Source: Mucilaginibacter sp. OK098
Lineage (GTDB): Bacteria > Bacteroidota > Bacteroidia > Sphingobacteriales > Sphingobacteriaceae
Assembly: GCF_900142915.1 (NCBI RefSeq)
Contig: NZ_FRCM01000002.1
Span: 682,001 to 746,000 of the forward strand
Direction of reading: 5' to 3'
DNA: 64,000 nt
Positions within the stretch are counted from its first letter, which is position 1; each line of letters opens with the position of its first letter. Shown here piece by piece: positions 60,844-64,000 of the stretch. The notes under the pieces are model-generated. The model searched no databases. It was not told the DNA's origin and was given only the letters and a program-made list of their open reading frames with translations. A program made the translations under genes and the position numbers.

Positions 60844-61572
60844 TTAAAAATTAAAATCAATACCTTCTTTATGCGCCCAGCTTCCTTGTCCGTTTATCGC
60901 ATAAAACTGTATAGTTCTTCCTTGCAAAACACCCATAGAACCCGTATTGAGGTAAAATAGATCATCTACATTGTTGTTGCTGGTAAAATCAATGCCAGGC
61001 CTCTTAGCCCAGGTTCCCTCCCCCGTTAAATAATAAAATTTTACCGTTCCACCCTTCCGGATGCCTATAAAGCTCCCGCTTAAATAAAATGCACCATCAA
61101 TATCATAATCACCGCTAAAATCTTTAAGCCTGTTACCAGGAGCCCATGTTCCCTGTAAATTGGTTTCATAAAACTTTATAGTTCTGCCCTGCCTTACCCC
61201 TATTGCGTTACCGTTAAAAGAAAAAACACCATCAATACGATCAGGGCTAATAAAATCCCGACCGGCGCTATAGTTCCATTCTCCTTTTTTATTGGTTTGA
61301 TAAAACTTTACCGTTTTGCCTTGCCGAACCCCTATATAGCTACCGGCAAAATAAAACACGTCGTCAATATCATCTTGTCCAACAAAGTCCTTCCCCTCAC
61401 TATACTTCCAGGTTTTTTGATCTTTTGTTTCATAAAATTTAACGGTTCTCCCTTCCCGTACTCCTATAAAGTTGTCATTAAGATAAAATACGTGTGTGTG
61501 TGAAGTGTTTTTACATTTCGATAATACCATCAAAGCGATGAGCAATGAAAAAACAGTTATAACTTTCCTCAT
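60844..61572 (-). CDS. lipoprotein made of five 44-residue tandem repeats (unknown family)
   Basis: 242 residues. Signal with lipobox LSKCKN (Cys20). From residue 28 to the end the protein consists of five repeats of 44, 44, 45, 44 and 38 residues. The consensus parts are FYxxGxxIGVRQG, then TVKFYxTNxxGxW, then GxDFxxxxxIDD. The last repeat is cut at GIDFNF. The IG(V/I)R and VKFY strands and the single Trp recur with little change. I do not recognise the family. Five repeats of this length with alternating strands could make a five-bladed propeller of the tachylectin-2 kind, which would fit a sugar-binding role (inference). It is the first gene of the operon with the multihaem cytochrome and VCBS genes. 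Confidence 0.85.
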   Translation of the reverse strand: MRKVITVFSLLIALMVLSKCKNTSHTHVFYLNDNFIGVREGRTVKFYETKDQKTWKYSEGKDFVGQDDIDDVFYFAGSYIGVRQGKTVKFYQTNKKGEWNYSAGRDFISPDRIDGVFSFNGNAIGVRQGRTIKFYETNLQGTWAPGNRLKDFSGDYDIDGAFYLSGSFIGIRKGGTVKFYYLTGEGTWAKRPGIDFTSNNNVDDLFYLNTGSMGVLQGRTIQFYAINGQGSWAHKEGIDFNF

Positions 61573-61575
61573 GTA

Positions 61576-61769
61576 ATCAGGGTTTAACAGTCAATAAGTT
61601 AAGGAAACCCTAATAATTAAGCCCCCTCTAAATCTCCCCCGGTAGGGGAGACTTTAGCTTCACTCTTTTTTAAAGCCCTCCCTTCAGGGGAGGGTTGGGT
61701 GGGGCTAAAATGCTTGAGGGGGGCATTACTTTGTATTTTTCCTTAACTTAACAACATCAGGGTTTAACA
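61576..61769. mobile_element. MITE/REP-like palindromic element with terminal inverted repeats
   Basis: A 14-base direct repeat ATCAGGGTTTAACA occurs at 61576-61589 and 61756-61769. Inside it, a perfect 13-base inverted repeat TAAGTTAAGGAAA / TTTCCTTAACTTA occurs at 61595-61607 and 61738-61750. The interior (61620-61724) is G/C-tract rich with two local hairpins, CTCCCC/GGGGAG (about 61634-61650) and CCCTCCC/GGGAGGG (about 61677-61695), and a phrase GGTTGGGTGGGGCT. There is no coding capacity. It looks like a non-autonomous element or dispersed repeat unit. Confidence 0.6.
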
Positions 61770-61820
61770 ATGGTTATTAAGCTAATCAATTTATAAAATT
61801 TTCTATACTTCGGTTAACAC

Positions 61821-61857
61821 AAAAAAATGCTACTTCGAAAGAAGCAGCATTTTTTTA
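61821..61857 (-). terminator. terminator of the right-hand susCD operon
   Basis: AAAAAAATGCT (61821-61831) pairs with AGCATTTTTTT (61846-61856), with an inner CTTC/GAAG stem closed by a GAAA loop. It gives a T-run on the minus strand, 20 bases after the susD stop. Confidence 0.85.
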
Positions 61858-61877
61858 TATCATTATAATATTAGTAA

Positions 61878-63647
61878 TTAGTAACCAGGATTTTGTTTCA
61901 GGTTTGGATTTAACCCTATTTCCGGTTGTGGAATAGGGCATATATCATGTCCCACCGGCAAAGATGTAAACCACACCCCGTGAAGCTGACCATCAGCAGT
62001 CGGGCCATAAGGGTAAGGCGTAGGATTCAAACTATCGGTAGTGCCATAATTAGCATGTATAAAATCACGGGCAATTTGTCCCGGCGTTGTTCCTCCTGCC
62101 CTGCGCAGGTTATAAAACAGTGAATAGTCGCCGCTAAGCTCATGCCTGTATTCGCTCAATACCATTTGTAATGGGTCTGTTATAGGGGTAGTAGGTTTAC
62201 CATCATAAGTAAGCCCGTCCTTCATAACAGCTGGTGCGTTTCCGCCAAATGCCCTGTCTCTAACTGTTTTAATATCAGCCAAAGCGCCCGCCACATCGCC
62301 GGTATGAACCTTGCATTCGGCCCTTGACAGCAGTACTTCTGCATAGCGAAGCAAGATCTGGTTTTGAGAACCAAAAATTGCCGAGGTACCGTTAGCGCCG
62401 GTAAGGTTTGGATCGCGCCATTTTTTTGAGCAATAGTAGCCTGATCGGGTAAGGTCATCACCATACCATGGCGCCCTAAGGGAACCACAAGTGTTGATAA
62501 TCTTGCCATCATCACCCGCGTAAATAGGATATGGGTCAGTAGGTTTGTTTTTAAGGCCGTTTGCAAAACCTGATTGTACTACCGCATAACCTTTTATACC
62601 ACCCCATTTGGCAATAATTCCGGGGCTTTGAATTTCATCACCGGGACCAATAATGGTTAATACTTTACGCAGATCGCCTGCCTGGTATGAATAAGAAAGA
62701 CCGGGGTTACCATAATCATAACCAAATCCGCTTATTTCATGGGGCCAGCTAAAATCATCAATCCAGGCAATTTCACCGCCATTCTGCCAACCGCCGTCCC
62801 AGCTCTGTGATTCGCCTGTAGGGAGATCAAACTGAACCTCAAAAAGCGATTCGTCATTGTTCTGATGGTTAAATTCATGCACATCCACAAAATTTGGCAT
62901 TAAGTGGTAGTTCGCTGTTAACTCTGTGCTATTAAAAGCAGCTAATGCAAGGTCGTATTTCTTTAACCACATTTGCGCCGCGCCCTCAAAACCATATGCA
63001 GCTCCTTTTGTAGCCCGACCCAGCTCAGCAACAGGCAGGGTTGATTTGGATAGTAACAAGTTTTCCGCCTGTTTCATATCAGACACTACCTGGGCAAATA
63101 CCTCATCCTGGCTGCTTCTTGGGGTTAAGCCTGTGCCACCAGGTTTTAATTCTAACGGAACACCTCCAAAAGTACCCGCAAGGTAATAATAGGTCATACC
63201 CCTTAAAAAGTAAGCCTCACCTGTTAAACGGTCTGCTAAAGCTGAGGTAACTACGCCTTTGGTTTTTGCGGTAGCTATTATATCAAACGCTGCGTTTGCC
63301 CTGGCTATAGCGATATAAGCATTTCGCCAAAAAACATCAATTGCACCAAAAGTAGGGCTTATTGTATAGGAATTCCACGCTATATCACCCCCATCGTTAT
63401 ACCAGTCATGCGAAAAGAAATTGGCATAATACCAGATCGACTTTTTCATCAGGTCACTATTCTGATAGCTATCATAAATACTGTTTACCAATGCCACAAC
63501 ATCCTGTGATTTTGTAAAACTACCGCTAGCAGTAGAATTTTGTTGATTTGTTTGCGTTAAAAAATCCTTTTTACAACTCAGCGGGAACATCAACGCCACA
63601 AACAGGCAGAGGGCTATAAGGGTTATATTTTTCTTATTTAGTTTCAT
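61878..63647 (-). CDS. SusD/RagB family lipoprotein
   Basis: 589 residues. Lipobox PLSCKKDFL near residue 25. Motifs: RLTGEAYFLRGMTYYYLAGTFGGVPL, LRYAEVLLSRAECKVHTGD, IKTVRDRAFGG, LSEYRHELSGDYSLFYNLRR and the C-terminal ICPIPQPEIGLNPNLKQNPGY. It is the partner of the SusC that runs off the right edge. A terminator follows its stop, so the cytochrome operon to the left has its own promoter. Confidence 0.95.
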   Translation of the reverse strand: MKLNKKNITLIALCLFVALMFPLSCKKDFLTQTNQQNSTASGSFTKSQDVVALVNSIYDSYQNSDLMKKSIWYYANFFSHDWYNDGGDIAWNSYTISPTFGAIDVFWRNAYIAIARANAAFDIIATAKTKGVVTSALADRLTGEAYFLRGMTYYYLAGTFGGVPLELKPGGTGLTPRSSQDEVFAQVVSDMKQAENLLLSKSTLPVAELGRATKGAAYGFEGAAQMWLKKYDLALAAFNSTELTANYHLMPNFVDVHEFNHQNNDESLFEVQFDLPTGESQSWDGGWQNGGEIAWIDDFSWPHEISGFGYDYGNPGLSYSYQAGDLRKVLTIIGPGDEIQSPGIIAKWGGIKGYAVVQSGFANGLKNKPTDPYPIYAGDDGKIINTCGSLRAPWYGDDLTRSGYYCSKKWRDPNLTGANGTSAIFGSQNQILLRYAEVLLSRAECKVHTGDVAGALADIKTVRDRAFGGNAPAVMKDGLTYDGKPTTPITDPLQMVLSEYRHELSGDYSLFYNLRRAGGTTPGQIARDFIHANYGTTDSLNPTPYPYGPTADGQLHGVWFTSLPVGHDICPIPQPEIGLNPNLKQNPGY

Positions 63648-63673
63648 GTCTTTAATTTTTTAATCTTCCTTTA

Positions 63674-64000
63674 TTAGAACGTTACGTTTAAACCAACGGT
63701 GTAAAATTTGGATGAAGGATAAGTACCGTTGTCAATACCATTCTGAGTTCCAAAGCCTCCTTGTGTCCCGATCTCCGGATCCAAACCCTTGTAACTTGTA
63801 ATGGTGAACAGGTTCTGAGTAGAAACGTAGATCCTCAATTTTGAAACTGAGAGCCTCTTTAATAACTCTGAAGGCAATGTGTACCCTACAGTAAGCGTTT
63901 TTAATTTCAGGTAACTGCCATTTTCAATCCATTGGCTTGACGGAACTGCATTAAGGATAGAATTATCGCTATAGTAGATCCGGGCGAAGGTATTTGAATG
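63674..64000 (-). CDS. SusC/RagA-type TonB-dependent receptor, C-terminal end (truncated by window end)
   Basis: The minus-strand frame is open from 64000 to the stop at 63674 and gives the last 108 residues: SQWIENGSYLKLKTLTVGYTLP, LRIYVSTQNLFTITSYKGLDPEIG and the terminal strand FYTVGLNVTF ending in Phe. These are standard SusC C-terminal strands. The gene precedes susD by 26 bases on the same strand. The rest lies outside the window. Confidence 0.93.
   Translation of the reverse strand, partial: HSNTFARIYYSDNSILNAVPSSQWIENGSYLKLKTLTVGYTLPSELLKRLSVSKLRIYVSTQNLFTITSYKGLDPEIGTQGGFGTQNGIDNGTYPSSKFYTVGLNVTF

Larger units (their letters stand above)
61573..61877. other. 305-base intergenic region with a MITE/REP-like element
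   Basis: No gene is seen. It contains the palindromic element at 61576-61769 and the susD terminator at 61821-61857. A promoter for the repeat-lipoprotein gene must lie near the right of 61572, but none is obvious. Confidence 0.8.

Noticed and set aside
60844..61572. Tandem repeats as a possible CRISPR array or satellite DNA
   Set aside because: The periodicity is at protein level, about 132 bases per unit with diverged bases, in an intact reading frame with a lipoprotein signal.

Overview
The window looks like a chromosomal segment of a Bacteroidota, most likely a soil or plant-associated Sphingobacteriaceae member of the Mucilaginibacter/Pedobacter type. The reasons are four SusC/SusD outer-membrane pairs (two cut by the window ends), many lipoproteins with a Cys followed by Lys/Arg/Ser, few recognisable Shine-Dalgarno sequences, moderate to low GC, and a wealth of glycoside hydrolases. 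The species assignment is inference. No tRNA, rRNA, CRISPR array, transposase or phage gene was seen.

Layout. (1) 1-6937: the end of a SusC gene, its SusD, a TlpA/DUF4369 thioredoxin-like protein and a large M16 zinc peptidase, all on the plus strand and closed by a strong terminator. (2) 7069-12712: housekeeping and stress genes: an NmrA-type oxidoreductase divergent from an HxlR regulator, a Fpg/Nei-like DNA glycosylase without zinc-finger cysteines, a DHFR-like reductase, an SMP-30 lactonase, a YjbR-like protein and a class V aminotransferase-fold enzyme. (3) 12856-16693: a Tat-exported metallophosphoesterase, a YceI protein, a small dihaem cytochrome and a LytS/LytTR two-component pair. 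(4) 16787-48203: a carbohydrate-utilisation region of about 31 kb, with an anomeric sugar kinase-like protein, a LacI regulator, aldose 1-epimerase, a sugar permease, a GH109-like oxidoreductase-fold protein, a GH95-like enzyme, a GH116-like enzyme, two SusC/SusD pairs, GH2, GH43, GH35 and, on the opposite strand, a multidomain GH31. (5) 48358-54324: a heavy-metal RND efflux operon in which the pump is fused to its outer-membrane channel, preceded by a small Cys-rich secreted protein. (6) 54442-55677: a second sugar MFS permease. (7) 55954-64000, minus strand: a SusC/SusD pair, then a five-repeat lipoprotein, a seven-haem cytochrome lipoprotein and a VCBS/ASPIC-UnbV lipoprotein.

How the genes fit together. 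Nine perfect copies of the palindrome CAAACGTTTG, a LacI-family type operator, occur in non-coding DNA. They lie before the kinase gene, between lacI and the epimerase (two), before the permease, two before each of the two central susC genes, and one before the GH31 gene. This defines a probable single regulon that imports oligosaccharides (SusCD), trims them with exo-glycosidases, moves the monosaccharide across the inner membrane, and mutarotates and phosphorylates it. No endo-acting polysaccharidase is present, so the substrate is probably an oligosaccharide, glycoside or glycolipid head group, or the first cut is made by enzymes encoded elsewhere.

The observations most worth following are that regulon, the RND pump-channel fusion with an internal signal-peptide-like junction, the repeat lipoprotein/multihaem cytochrome/VCBS operon, a MITE-like palindromic element at 61576-61769, and the duplicated promoter plus 5' coding segment of the two central susC genes.
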